From NCBI GenBank assembly GCA_900543695.1, contig UQSG01000003.1, positions 1 through 64,000 of the forward strand: a stretch of 64,000 nt of DNA, in the 5' to 3' direction. Source of the stretch: an uncultured Clostridium sp. GTDB lineage: Bacteria > Bacillota > Clostridia > UBA1212 > UBA1255. A program made the position numbers and the translations under genes. The notes under the pieces are model-generated. The model did not search any database. It was not told the DNA's origin and was given only the letters and a program-made list of their open reading frames with translations. How positions within the stretch are numbered: position 1 is the first letter of the stretch; every line of letters begins with the position of its first letter. This document shows positions 26,100 through 34,318 of this stretch, one piece after another.

Positions 26100-26111
26100 T
26101 CCCGCTATACT
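26083..26111 (+). promoter_or_regulatory. Plus-strand promoter for the CRP-type regulator gene
   Basis: TTGACA (26083-26088), 17 bp, TATACT (26106-26111). The -35 lies in the right arm of the palindrome. Confidence 0.8.
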
Positions 26112-26137
26112 AACACACGCAAAAGGAGATTCCGCTT

Positions 26138-26794
26138 ATGAATTACTTATCTTATTTACCTGTGTTTGCTAAATTGACAAAATCACAGCAGGATGCGCTT
26201 ACAAGCGCGGCTTTCATCCGTAAATTCAGAAAAAGTGAAATTCTGCATAACGGCTCTCAGGATTGTACGGGACTGATCCTTGTGCTGTCTGGTCAAATTC
26301 GCGCCTTTACCATATCCGATGACGGCAGAGAGATTACGATGTATCGCCTTTTTGAGCGTGATATTTGTCTTTTCTCCGCCGCCTGTATGATGAACAGTAT
26401 TCAATTTGATATAACCATTACCGCAGAAAAGGACGCCGAGGTTTTGGTCATCCCATCAGAAGCTTATAAGAGTGTTATGGAGGTTTCCGCACCGCTTGCC
26501 AACTACACAAACGAGGTTATGGCAAGCCGATTTTCAGATGTAATGTGGCTGATCGATCAGGTAATGTGGAAAAGCTTTGATAAAAGGCTTGCCGGTTTTC
26601 TTTTGAATGAAGCGAATATCGAAGGCTCCAGCACTCTTAAAATTACTCACGAAACAATTGGAAACCACCTGGGGAGCCCCCGTGAAGTGGTCACGCGAAT
26701 GCTAAAGTATTTTGTAAATGAGAGACTTATTTCTCTCTCCCGCGGAACGATCGAGATTATAGACAGAAGCGGACTTGAAAAAATGACAGATTAA
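26138..26794 (+). CDS. CRP/FNR-family transcription regulator
   Basis: 218 residues. Cyclic-nucleotide-binding-like beta-roll (about 15-110), dimer helix (about 115-150), winged helix (about 165-215). The recognition helix has Arg182-Glu183-x-x-x-Arg187 (SPREVVTRML), the CRP pattern that reads GTGA, not the FNR E-x2-S-R pattern. There is no N-terminal 4-Cys Fe-S cluster; cysteines at 43, 77 and 83 could act as redox sensors. AAAGGAG precedes the start. It converges on the redox cluster, whose two promoters carry matching GTGA/TCAC operators, so it is probably the local regulator. Confidence 0.9.
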   Translation: MNYLSYLPVFAKLTKSQQDALTSAAFIRKFRKSEILHNGSQDCTGLILVLSGQIRAFTISDDGREITMYRLFERDICLFSAACMMNSIQFDITITAEKDAEVLVIPSEAYKSVMEVSAPLANYTNEVMASRFSDVMWLIDQVMWKSFDKRLAGFLLNEANIEGSSTLKITHETIGNHLGSPREVVTRMLKYFVNERLISLSRGTIEIIDRSGLEKMTD

Positions 26795-26813
26795 CAAAGC
26801 AGCGCGTTTTCTT

Positions 26814-28505
26814 TCAATCGTCCATTCCGCAGGGGGTAGATTTTTTATTTAACGCTTTATCGTTATGGACTGCAGCATAGAATCGGAAACCGCCTGCAAA
26901 ATTATAGGCATCAAAATCATTGCCAATTAGAATTCTGCTTGCGATATAGCTTCTCAGTCCGCTTTGGCAGATGACATACACGGGCTTGCTCTTGTCAAGC
27001 TCCTTTATGCGTTCGCGCAGCTCGTCAACCGGAAGATTGACAAAGCCTTCCGCATGCCCCATGCTGTATTCCAGCGATGTGCGTGTGTCAAGAAGCGTTA
27101 CGCTGCCGTCGCGGGGAAGCGTTTTATCGTTCTCATAATACCATTGCTTTACAATGCCGTTTTTAATGTTTTCAATGATATATCCTGCCATATTTACAGG
27201 GTCCTTTGCAGAGGAATACGGCGGAGCATAGGCAAGGTCAAGCTCAGTAAGTTCATATGCCTTCATGCCGGCACGGATCGCGGTTGCAAGCACATCTATT
27301 CTTTTATCGACGCCTTCAAAGCCTACAATTTGAGCGCCGAGCAAACGGTATGTGTCTTTCTCGAATAATACCTTTAAGGTCATAACCCTGCCGCCGGGAT
27401 AATATCCTGCATGACTCATGGGAGAAAGAATGACCTTATCCGCAGCAATATCAAGAGCCTTTGCAGTTTTTTCGCTAATACCGGTAACAGCGGCGGTCAT
27501 ATCAAATATCTTAATAACGGAGCTGCCCTGACCGCCCGTGTAATGGCTGTCGCCGCCGCAGATGTTGTCGGCGGCAATTCTGCCCTGCTTATTGGCAGGC
27601 CCGGCAAGGGAAAGCAGCGTGTCTGTATCAGTAACAAAATTTCTGATCTGCACTGCATCTCCGACAGCGTAAATGTCGGGAACAGAGGTTTCCATTCTGT
27701 GATTGACCACAATGCTGCCTTTGATTCCGAGTTCCAAACCAGCTTCTTTTGCAAGCGTGGTTTCGGGAAGGACGCCGATTGCCATTACGACCATATCGGT
27801 ATGAATCGCCGACGCATTTTTAATTTTCACATCAATCCCGTGATCAGTTTCAGAAAAACCCTCCACCATCGTATTAAGCATCAAATTTATACCGTTCTTG
27901 CGCATTTCGGCATGAATAAACGACGCCATATCCCCGTCAAAGGGATTCATAAGCTGCTCTGCGGCTTCTACGAGAGTTACATTGATTCCGAGATTACGCA
28001 GATTTTCCGCAGCCTCAATTCCGATAAAGCCGCCGCCGACGACCACGGCAGATTCTGGTTGGTGCGTATTGATATATTTTTTAATTTTCAGTGTGTCCTC
28101 AACGGTGCGGAGGGTGAATATCATGTCGCTGTCAGCACCATCAAGATTTGGCTTGATCGGCTTAGCGCCAGGCGAGAGCAGGAGCTTGTCATAACGCTCG
28201 GTGAAAACTGTGCCGGTTTCAAGATTTTTTACGGTAACGCTCTTACTTTCCGGGTGAATTGAGATCACCTCGTGATGCACAACCATCTTGACTCTGAAAC
28301 GCTTCCAAAAGCTGTCGGGCGTCTGTAAGGTCAGGTCCTTTTCATCTTCAATCGTGCCGCCGATATAGTACGGAAGTCCGCAGTTGGCATAGGAAATGAA
28401 TCCCGAACGCTCAAAAACAATGATTTCCGCCTGTTCGTCAAGCCTGCGTATTCTTGCCGCCGCAGTAGCTCCTCCCGCGACGCCTCCTATAATTACAACC
28501 TTCAT
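26814..28505 (-). CDS. CoA-disulfide reductase-like flavoenzyme with C-terminal rhodanese domain
   Basis: 563 residues. FAD motif VIIGGVAGGATAAARIRRLD, single active Cys42 in SYANCGLPYYIGG, NAD motif VVVGGGFIGIEAAENL, and FAD-binding DIYAVGDAVQ. The dimerisation domain follows, then a rhodanese domain (about 470-550) with active Cys513 in VICQSGLR. This CoADR-RHD layout is known for NAD(P)H-dependent reduction of CoA disulfides, persulfides or polysulfide. Last gene of the redox cluster, one base after the single-domain rhodanese. Confidence 0.9.
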   Translation of the reverse strand: MKVVIIGGVAGGATAAARIRRLDEQAEIIVFERSGFISYANCGLPYYIGGTIEDEKDLTLQTPDSFWKRFRVKMVVHHEVISIHPESKSVTVKNLETGTVFTERYDKLLLSPGAKPIKPNLDGADSDMIFTLRTVEDTLKIKKYINTHQPESAVVVGGGFIGIEAAENLRNLGINVTLVEAAEQLMNPFDGDMASFIHAEMRKNGINLMLNTMVEGFSETDHGIDVKIKNASAIHTDMVVMAIGVLPETTLAKEAGLELGIKGSIVVNHRMETSVPDIYAVGDAVQIRNFVTDTDTLLSLAGPANKQGRIAADNICGGDSHYTGGQGSSVIKIFDMTAAVTGISEKTAKALDIAADKVILSPMSHAGYYPGGRVMTLKVLFEKDTYRLLGAQIVGFEGVDKRIDVLATAIRAGMKAYELTELDLAYAPPYSSAKDPVNMAGYIIENIKNGIVKQWYYENDKTLPRDGSVTLLDTRTSLEYSMGHAEGFVNLPVDELRERIKELDKSKPVYVICQSGLRSYIASRILIGNDFDAYNFAGGFRFYAAVHNDKALNKKSTPCGMDD

Positions 28506-28826
28506 TTATCTGATCACCTTTCCCCGGTAGCTGCTGATGCCTCCGATATTTTTGGCGTTTATATAGCCCATTTGCTTCAAATAAGCTACCGCCTGTCCGC
28601 TTCTGCTGCCGCTGTAGCAATGGACATAAAGCGGCGTGCTTTTGTCTTTTACCGTGTTCTCAATGGAAGAAATTCTATCAAGAGGCACATTGACACTCCC
28701 GTCAATGTATCCGTCACGGTATTCCTCTGCCGTTCTAACGTCCAGCAATACCGCACCGTCCGTTGTTTTATATTCCGCAACACCGGCGTTAATATCGGTG
28801 CTGCGGAAGAAATTGAACAGTCCCAT
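28506..28826 (-). CDS. Single-domain rhodanese (sulfane-sulfur transferase)
   Basis: 106 residues. GAVLLDVRTAEEYRDGYIDG and the active loop YVHCYSGSRSG (6-residue loop starting at Cys) are typical of PspE/GlpE-like rhodaneses. Sits 9 bases after thioredoxin, so the pair is translated from one message; the thioredoxin is a plausible sulfur acceptor or reductant. Confidence 0.9.
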   Translation of the reverse strand: MGLFNFFRSTDINAGVAEYKTTDGAVLLDVRTAEEYRDGYIDGSVNVPLDRISSIENTVKDKSTPLYVHCYSGSRSGQAVAYLKQMGYINAKNIGGISSYRGKVIR

Positions 28827-28835
28827 TTTTCCTCC

Positions 28836-29141
28836 TTATAGCATTTCCTCTATCTGTTTTTTCGACCTGTATCCCACAACCTGATTTTTGAGCTTTCCGT
28901 TTTTAATTACAGCGAGCATCGGGATGCTCATTACCTGAAACTGTGCTGCAAGCTCCGGCTGCTCGTCAACGTTGATTTTTCCGACCTTGACATCCCTTCG
29001 CTCATTTGCGATTTCCGATACAATCGGACCTACCATTCGGCACGGCGCGCACCAATCGGCATAGAAATCGAGAAGAACAGGTTTATCGGATTTCAAAACT
29101 TCGCTTGCAAAATTTTCTTTACTAATTTTAATTACAGACAT
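28836..29141 (-). CDS. trxA: Thioredoxin
   Basis: 101 residues. VLLDFYADWCAPCRMVGPI with WCAPC (Cys31, Cys34; Ala in place of the usual Gly), cis-Pro in MSIPMLAVI. Cytoplasmic dithiol reductant. It has its own promoter with a CRP-type site and shares its transcript with the two rhodanese proteins. No NADPH-thioredoxin reductase is present in the window, while an FTR-like protein is encoded upstream. Confidence 0.92.
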   Translation of the reverse strand: MSVIKISKENFASEVLKSDKPVLLDFYADWCAPCRMVGPIVSEIANERRDVKVGKINVDEQPELAAQFQVMSIPMLAVIKNGKLKNQVVGYRSKKQIEEML

Positions 29142-29200
29142 TTTCGCATCCTCCTTTGTTTTATTGTATTTTTATTATAACCGATCAGAAATCCGAGTTC

Positions 29201-29215
29201 TGTGATGTTATCACG
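29201..29215. promoter_or_regulatory. CRP-type operator of the trx promoter
   Basis: TGTGATGTTATCACG, with GTGAT-GTT-ATCAC perfectly symmetric. A TATAAT on the minus strand at 29174-29179 gives a start near 29167, so the site is centred about 41 bases upstream, the class II activation position. The matching -35 (CAGAAC) is poor, as expected of an activator-dependent promoter. It overlaps the stop of the membrane Fe-S gene. Confidence 0.75.
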
Positions 29216-29801
29216 TATTGCTTTTTCTGTTTTTTAATTTGCAGATTGTCTGCGTCATGGTTCCCATGGGGCAGAAAGCGCACCACGTTCTCGGCTTAAA
29301 GAAAATCATAACAATAAGGCCGATTAGCAGCGATGTGAGCATCACGCTGTAAAAGCCGAAGCCAAACTGCGCCACCCAATCCGGGAATATACTTCCCGAA
29401 TATGTCCATTCCCACGGAACGCGGAACGTCCAAAACAGCTTGATTGCTTCCCGAAGACTTTCTGCCCCGCTTGCCACAAGGTAAGTTTGAAATACCATAA
29501 TTCCGAACATTGCAAGGAAAAATATCAGGAACCCGTATCGAAACCATTTTGACGCCATCCATTTCGGCGTGGGACGATTACGGGAACATTTGAGAGTTCC
29601 TCCGAGCTTGCAGTACAATTGCCCTCTGCCGCAGAGATGGTTACAGAAAAACTTGTTGCCGCCGAACACCGCAAGCAAAATCGGCAGCAGGAAATCAATC
29701 ATACCGAGCCAGGCAAAGAGAATATTGAAAAATCCCAGTGCGAAATATACGATTGACCATATCCATAAGGAATCATACCAGTGTTTTTTCTTTGTTTTCA
29801 T
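29211..29801 (-). CDS. NapH-like polytopic membrane 4Fe-4S protein
   Basis: 196 residues, four hydrophobic segments. Cysteines sit in two groups: FFCNHLCGRGQLYCKLGGTLKC (53, 57, 64, 72) between helices 2 and 3, and WCAFCPMGTMTQTIC (164, 167, 177) after helix 4. This is the NapH/YccM/RdxA pattern of membrane electron carriers with cytoplasmic clusters. The ATG overlaps the stop of the small ferredoxin gene, so the two are probably one functional unit passing electrons at the membrane. Confidence 0.75.
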   Translation of the reverse strand: MKTKKKHWYDSLWIWSIVYFALGFFNILFAWLGMIDFLLPILLAVFGGNKFFCNHLCGRGQLYCKLGGTLKCSRNRPTPKWMASKWFRYGFLIFFLAMFGIMVFQTYLVASGAESLREAIKLFWTFRVPWEWTYSGSIFPDWVAQFGFGFYSVMLTSLLIGLIVMIFFKPRTWCAFCPMGTMTQTICKLKNRKSNT

Positions 29802-30001
29802 ATCTTCGCCCTGCTTTCCATCTTAATGCTGTTTGCCGGACAGACCGCTTCGCACTTTCCGCATCCCACGCATTTGTCTTCCGCAACCTTTGCGAAACAT
29901 CCTTTATTTACTTTCACTGCCCCCAGCGGACAAGCTGCTTCACAGGCACCGCAGGCAACACAGCGTGTTTTCTCTATGGTCGCATATCGTTTAGACGCCA
30001 T
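29798..30001 (-). CDS. 2[4Fe-4S] ferredoxin
   Basis: 67 residues with two full cluster motifs: CVACGACEAACP (Cys14, 17, 20, 24) and CVGCGKCEAVCP (Cys44, 47, 50, 54), plus an extra Cys35. Low-potential electron carrier. ATGA overlap with the membrane Fe-S protein gene; the FTR-like gene lies 58 bp upstream. Confidence 0.93.
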   Translation of the reverse strand: MASKRYATIEKTRCVACGACEAACPLGAVKVNKGCFAKVAEDKCVGCGKCEAVCPANSIKMESRAKI

Positions 30002-30059
30002 CCCGATTCCTCCGATTATAAAATAAGTCTGTTAAATTTTATTGCGAGATTCGATGTTC

Positions 30060-30260
30060 CTATTCCTTTTCTTTGTAATAGAGCATACAATGACAAAAGC
30101 CTTCAAAGTTTGGATCGGCAATTTGCTCTTTGAATTCTTTGCACATACATTTGGTGTCATCCGTTTTTTCTCTGCGGCAAGGACAGTAGCCGCCCGTCTT
30201 TTTCAGTCCTTCTTTTATTGTGTTGACAATTTGCGGATCAGGATTTAATTTGATTTTCAT
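30060..30260 (-). CDS. Ferredoxin-thioredoxin reductase catalytic-chain-like protein
   Basis: 66 residues. Three Cys pairs: CPC (26-28), CMC (38-40), CHC (56-58), in the order CPC, CxC, CHC seen in FTR beta chains, which hold a 4Fe-4S cluster next to a redox disulfide. Spacings (9 and 15) are shorter and longer than in plant FTR (16 and 8), and no variable chain is encoded nearby. It would pass electrons from the ferredoxin to the thioredoxin of the same cluster. It overlaps the TlpA-like gene by 4 bp. Confidence 0.8.
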   Translation of the reverse strand: MKIKLNPDPQIVNTIKEGLKKTGGYCPCRREKTDDTKCMCKEFKEQIADPNFEGFCHCMLYYKEKE

Positions 30261-30820
30261 TTTTCTTCTCCTCCTATCATTTGTTTAATATAGTTTTCCA
30301 AAACGGCTTCGTTCATTGCGCCCACCCGTATGTCGTAAAGCGAACCGTCAGCATGGATAAATATGGTTTCAGGAATAGAGTAAACGCCGTAGGTATCAGA
30401 GGCGTCATATTCGAGGTCGTAATACACCGGAAAGCTGTAGCCGTTATCGGAAACGAATTTTTTGATGCTGCTGACGGTATCCCTCTGTCCATCGGTGAGA
30501 TTTATCATAAGGAACGCAACGTCGTCTTTATATTTCTTGTACAGATTATTAAATGCAGGAAGCTCGGATATGCACGGACCGCACCAAGACGCCCAAAAGT
30601 TTATGATTATCGGTTTGCCAAAGTAATCCGAAAGGTTTACTCCATTCATTTCCGAATCGTAAACCGTGAAATCATCCGCTTGAATGACAGTGTCGGAATT
30701 TGTGTCGTCCGGCGTGCTGCCGGCAGAATACTTTTCCGTAAGTTTAGGATAAAGAACCGCCGCCAACAGCATCACCGCAGCAAAAACGAGCGCAACAATC
30801 AGCCAGGTTTTATTTTTCAT
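30257..30820 (-). CDS. TlpA/ResA-type membrane-anchored thioredoxin
   Basis: 187 residues. One N-terminal membrane anchor (TWLIVALVFAAVMLLAAVLY), then a thioredoxin fold on the outside: DYFGKPIIINFWASWCGPC with Cys80 and Cys83, and cis-Pro in VYSIPETIFI. No lipobox. It should receive electrons from the CcdA protein encoded just upstream (12 bases away) and reduce disulfides or resolve peroxides outside the membrane. Confidence 0.88.
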   Translation of the reverse strand: MKNKTWLIVALVFAAVMLLAAVLYPKLTEKYSAGSTPDDTNSDTVIQADDFTVYDSEMNGVNLSDYFGKPIIINFWASWCGPCISELPAFNNLYKKYKDDVAFLMINLTDGQRDTVSSIKKFVSDNGYSFPVYYDLEYDASDTYGVYSIPETIFIHADGSLYDIRVGAMNEAVLENYIKQMIGGEEK

Positions 30821-30832
30821 TTTTCGTTCACC

Positions 30833-31498
30833 TCACAAAGAAAAGGATAATATCAAATTAAGCAGTCCGAACGCCATCAAAATTCCTATAACAATCAAGG
30901 CAATGCCGCTGACTAAATTGATTATTTTGTAGTGCTTTTTAATAAAGGTAAACGCACCCGATAACTTTTCGAGAAGAACTGCGGAAAATATAAACGGAAT
31001 CCCGAGTCCCAGCGAATATGTCAGCAGTAAAGTCGCGCCCTTTAAAGCACCGCCTGCGCTTGAAGCAAGCATCAGCGCAGAGCCAAGGAAAGCGCCGACA
31101 CACGGGGTTAAACTAATGGAATAGATTGCGCCGAATAAAAAAGCAGATGCAATTCCGGTTATTTTATAGCCTTTATTCATCCCCTTAAAAAACGGAATAC
31201 GGAAAACCCCCAAATAAGAAAGGCCAAACAATATTACAATGATACCGGAAACAATATTTACGACTGTTTGATATCTGGAAAGCAGCTTCCCAAGCGTTCC
31301 CGAAAAAAGTCCGAGCGCTGTGAATACGACCGTAAAGCCCACCACAAAAGCAATAACCTTAAATATCATCTTAGGCCTTTTTCCGGTCTCGTCTTTGCTT
31401 TGTCCTGCAAAATAGGAAATATATACCGGCAGCATCGGCAGCATACACGGCGATATAAAAGATACGATTCCCTCCAAAAATGTAATGATATAATCCAT
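30833..31498 (-). CDS. ccdA: CcdA-family thiol:disulfide interchange membrane protein
   Basis: 221 residues, six membrane segments. Redox cysteines Cys18 (SFISPCMLPMLPVYISYF) and Cys133 (SLTPCVGAFLGSALML) are the conserved pair of CcdA, which carries reducing power from cytoplasmic thioredoxin to the outside. First gene of the cluster, with a CRP-type site upstream. No cytochrome c maturation genes are present, so the target is likely other extracytoplasmic thiols. Confidence 0.9.
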   Translation of the reverse strand: MDYIITFLEGIVSFISPCMLPMLPVYISYFAGQSKDETGKRPKMIFKVIAFVVGFTVVFTALGLFSGTLGKLLSRYQTVVNIVSGIIVILFGLSYLGVFRIPFFKGMNKGYKITGIASAFLFGAIYSISLTPCVGAFLGSALMLASSAGGALKGATLLLTYSLGLGIPFIFSAVLLEKLSGAFTFIKKHYKIINLVSGIALIVIGILMAFGLLNLILSFSL

Positions 31499-31557
31499 AA
31501 ACCGTATTCCTTTCGTCAGCTTACTATGTTATAGTATCAATTTCCTGCGCCGCCTTC

Positions 31558-31572
31558 CGTGATGTTGTCACA
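31558..31572. promoter_or_regulatory. CRP-type operator of the ccdA promoter
   Basis: CGTGATGTTGTCACA, the same GTGATGTT-R-TCAC core as at 29201. On the minus strand TACTAT (31531-31536) or TATAAC (31528-31533) places the start at about 31521-31524, so the site is centred 41-44 bases upstream. Confidence 0.7.
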
Positions 31573-31629
31573 TAGAAAATAGACTGTAAAAAGTCCGGAA
31601 TAAAAGAAAGAGGATGCTCAAAAAATAAG

Positions 31630-31796
31630 AGTGCACCTGGAAAAGGAAAGCAGACACTCGCAAAGAAGTGGAAAAGCTGCATTGCATCCGCCTTCCTCCG
31701 GAGGAGCGCTTTTCATCCTGGAGATGGGGAACGTACGGAGTAAGAAACAGCCTGGTATCGACCTGGGTGAGGCAATATGTGGAGATTACCCGGTAA
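31630..31796 (+). mobile_element. Possible transposase HTH remnant
   Basis: An open stretch without a start reads KEVEKLHCIRLPPEERF and then GVRNSLVSTWVRQYVE, which resembles the first helix-turn-helix of IS3-type transposases. Nothing else of an element is left. It lies at the upstream edge of the redox cluster. Confidence 0.3.
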
Positions 31797-31856
31797 AAAG
31801 ATTATGAAATTCAGTAAATCCGTATTTTACTGATCCGCGCTGCGCAAGATTGCCCT

Positions 31857-32936
31857 TCAGAAGACAGAAGCATCGGTAAATTTTTTAAATGCCGCCGGCA
31901 GCATGACGCTGTCTTCGAGCGCTTCGCGAGTAACCCAGAGGAAGCGATCGTTTTTCATTTTGCAGAAGACGCGATAGCTCTCCATCCGCCACTCGACATG
32001 AGTAAAAACATGCGTTTTACAGGCGCCCTTTTCAATCCGTTCGTAGGAGAGCTCCTGTGCCTTCAGCCAGGCGGCGGCCTCTGCCTCCGTCAGGCTTCCG
32101 TCTGCATTCGGAAATTCCCAGAGTCCTCCGAGCAGTCCGGAGGGCGGCCGCTTCCGGAGCGCGATCAGATTTTCGAAGTGAAGCAAAAATACGGTTTTTT
32201 CCTGCCTGCTGCGCGGAAGCTTTTTATTCTGTACGGGGAAGCGCAGCTGCGTCCCGTTCCTGGCTGCCCCGCACAAAGAAAGAAGCGGACAGCTTTCGCA
32301 GCGCGGGAAGCCGTTTGGGGTGCAAAGGATCGCTCCCAGCTCCATCAGACTCTGCGTAAACGCGCCGCAGCGTCCCGCGGGATAAACTTCCGCGAGCTCT
32401 GCGGAAATCTGCTTTCCTACGGAAGCCTCTGTAACGCACCGGCCATCTTCCCGCAGACGCGTAATAACGCGCAGTACATTTCCGTCTACCGCCGGTTCCG
32501 GCTTTTCAAAAGAAATAGAAGAGATCGCGCCCGCCGTGTACGGCCCGATGCCGGGCAGCGAAAGGATCTCTTGATAAGAATCGGGGAAAATACCGTTGTA
32601 TTTGCTGCAGATGATCTGAGCCGCTTTCTGCAGGTTTCGTGCGCGCGTGTAATAGCCAAGGCCTTCCCATAGCTTCAAGAGGACTTCTTCCTCAGCGGCA
32701 GCCAGATCCGCAATCGTTGGGAGCTGCTTCAAGAAACGTTCGAAATATGGCTTAACTGCTTCTACGCGCGTTTGCTGGAGCATAATCTCGGAAACCCATA
32801 CGCGGTACGGATCCGTATTCTCCCGCCAGGGAAGCGCGCGGGCGTTCGCGGCATACCATTCCAGGAGCGGCGCCACGATTTCCTGTAATTGAATTTTATA
32901 TTGAGTATTCTGCGGTGCTGCTTCCTGTGCTTCCAT
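31857..32936 (-). CDS. mutY: A/G-specific adenine glycosylase MutY
   Basis: 359 residues. Removes A opposite 8-oxoG. Catalytic Glu in VSEIMLQQTRVEAV, HhH motif LPGIGPYTAGAI, catalytic Asp in AVDGNVLRVI, and the Fe-S loop with Cys spacing 6-2-5 (CTPNGFPRCESCPLLSLC). The C-terminal NUDIX-like domain (about 235-355) recognises 8-oxoG. Stands alone between an IS scrap and an AT-rich gap. Confidence 0.95.
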   Translation of the reverse strand: MEAQEAAPQNTQYKIQLQEIVAPLLEWYAANARALPWRENTDPYRVWVSEIMLQQTRVEAVKPYFERFLKQLPTIADLAAAEEEVLLKLWEGLGYYTRARNLQKAAQIICSKYNGIFPDSYQEILSLPGIGPYTAGAISSISFEKPEPAVDGNVLRVITRLREDGRCVTEASVGKQISAELAEVYPAGRCGAFTQSLMELGAILCTPNGFPRCESCPLLSLCGAARNGTQLRFPVQNKKLPRSRQEKTVFLLHFENLIALRKRPPSGLLGGLWEFPNADGSLTEAEAAAWLKAQELSYERIEKGACKTHVFTHVEWRMESYRVFCKMKNDRFLWVTREALEDSVMLPAAFKKFTDASVF

Positions 32937-33435
32937 GTCAGGCTTCCCTCCAGGCGGTAATTATAGTACAAAAAACAGATTTTCGCTACCGAAGAGCCGG
33001 TAAACAATTAAAAATTGATTTTAATCTCTCAGAAGTATCGTTTAGCACTAAAAGGATCGACAGCAAGGACTCTCGCTGGAATCTTTGCTATTCAGCCGAC
33101 ACACTCTGATTTTATAGTTTTATGTACTATGTTCTATATCTACAAAATATTCATAGAACAAAAATTGCCGATTTTTATATTTATATTTTAAGCTTATATC
33201 AATTAAATATTATTTCTGCAGATTACATATATTATTTTTTTTAGGCATATCTATCAACTTTAATCTACTGGATTTATTAAATATAATATATGCAAGGACG
33301 CTATATAAGACAGCATGTAAAAATATTAATAAAATCAACACGAAAGCTTCTATGCATCCAACAGGATTACCATTATAATGTAATTTAATTTTGTTAAAAT
33401 TTATTATAATAGCTATTGATCGATTAATTTATTTC
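32937..33435. other. AT-rich intergenic region, nothing recognised
   Basis: About 500 bp between mutY and the ABC ATPase gene. The part from 33100 to 33420 is strongly A+T-rich with many stops in all frames. No RNA gene, promoter pair or convincing hairpin was seen. Confidence 0.5.
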
Positions 33436-34314
33436 TTATGATTTAATCGGATCGTCTCTGTATGAGAATATAAACAAATCCTCCAGGGAAGGTTCGCACG
33501 CCTCTGCGGCCGGATGCCCTCCATGTATTTCCTCAAGAATGTAACGGAACAGAACGCCCTCGTTCTCCCGTCTCTGTACTGTAACAAAAGCTCCTTCCGG
33601 CAATTCCTCAGGAGAACAGCACAATTGAAAGACTTTTCCCTTTAAAACGCCGCACAGCGCCTCCTGTCCTCCGTGATATAATACTCCGCCGTTTTTTAGC
33701 ATGATTATTTGCCCGCCAATTCCTTCTGTGTCTGACAGAATATGTGTCGATACAATAATGGTTTTTTCCGCCGATATATCTGTAAGATAATTTCGGATTC
33801 GGACACTTTCCTTCGGATCCAATCCTGCAGTAGGTTCGTCAAGAATCAAGATTTCGGGATCGTTAAGAAGCGCCTGAGCAATGCCAAGACGTTTTCTCAT
33901 GCCTACGGAAAATGTACCGACTCTGTTTTTGCAAACTTCATCGAGCGACACAAGCGATAAAAGCGCAGGAATTCGCTTTTCGGCCTCCTTCTTTTTAATG
34001 CCTTTACACTCCGCTATATATTTCATATAAGATATTGCAGAAAAAGAAGGATACGCGTTGAATTCTTGGGGCAGATAACCGATCCGTCCGCGGTATTCTT
34101 CGTCCAGCTTATAAATAGATACGCCGTTATATTCTATTTTGCCCGAATCAGGAAAAAGCAGCGTTGCTAAAAGTTTGATCAGTGTTGTTTTGCCTTCTCC
34201 ATTCGGGGCAAGAAGTACATATATGCCCTTTGAAAATTCAAGATTAATATTATTAAATACTGTTTTGTTTTTGTACGCTTTTGACAGTCCGGCAACAGTA
34301 AGCACAAGCATCAC
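33436..34314 (-). CDS. ABC-2 type exporter ATP-binding protein
   Basis: 292 residues. Walker A APNGEGKTTL, Q-loop GYLPQEFNAYPSFSA, signature FSVGMRKRLGIA (a drug/bacitracin-exporter form of LSGGQ), Walker B ILILDEPTAGLDPKE, H-loop VSTHIL. A C-terminal 60-residue extension follows the ATPase core. Coupled with two membrane proteins upstream. The substrate cannot be told; peptide or lantibiotic-type exporters have this layout. Confidence 0.9.
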   Translation of the reverse strand: MMLVLTVAGLSKAYKNKTVFNNINLEFSKGIYVLLAPNGEGKTTLIKLLATLLFPDSGKIEYNGVSIYKLDEEYRGRIGYLPQEFNAYPSFSAISYMKYIAECKGIKKKEAEKRIPALLSLVSLDEVCKNRVGTFSVGMRKRLGIAQALLNDPEILILDEPTAGLDPKESVRIRNYLTDISAEKTIIVSTHILSDTEGIGGQIIMLKNGGVLYHGGQEALCGVLKGKVFQLCCSPEELPEGAFVTVQRRENEGVLFRYILEEIHGGHPAAEACEPSLEDLFIFSYRDDPIKS

Positions 34315-34318
34315 TCCC

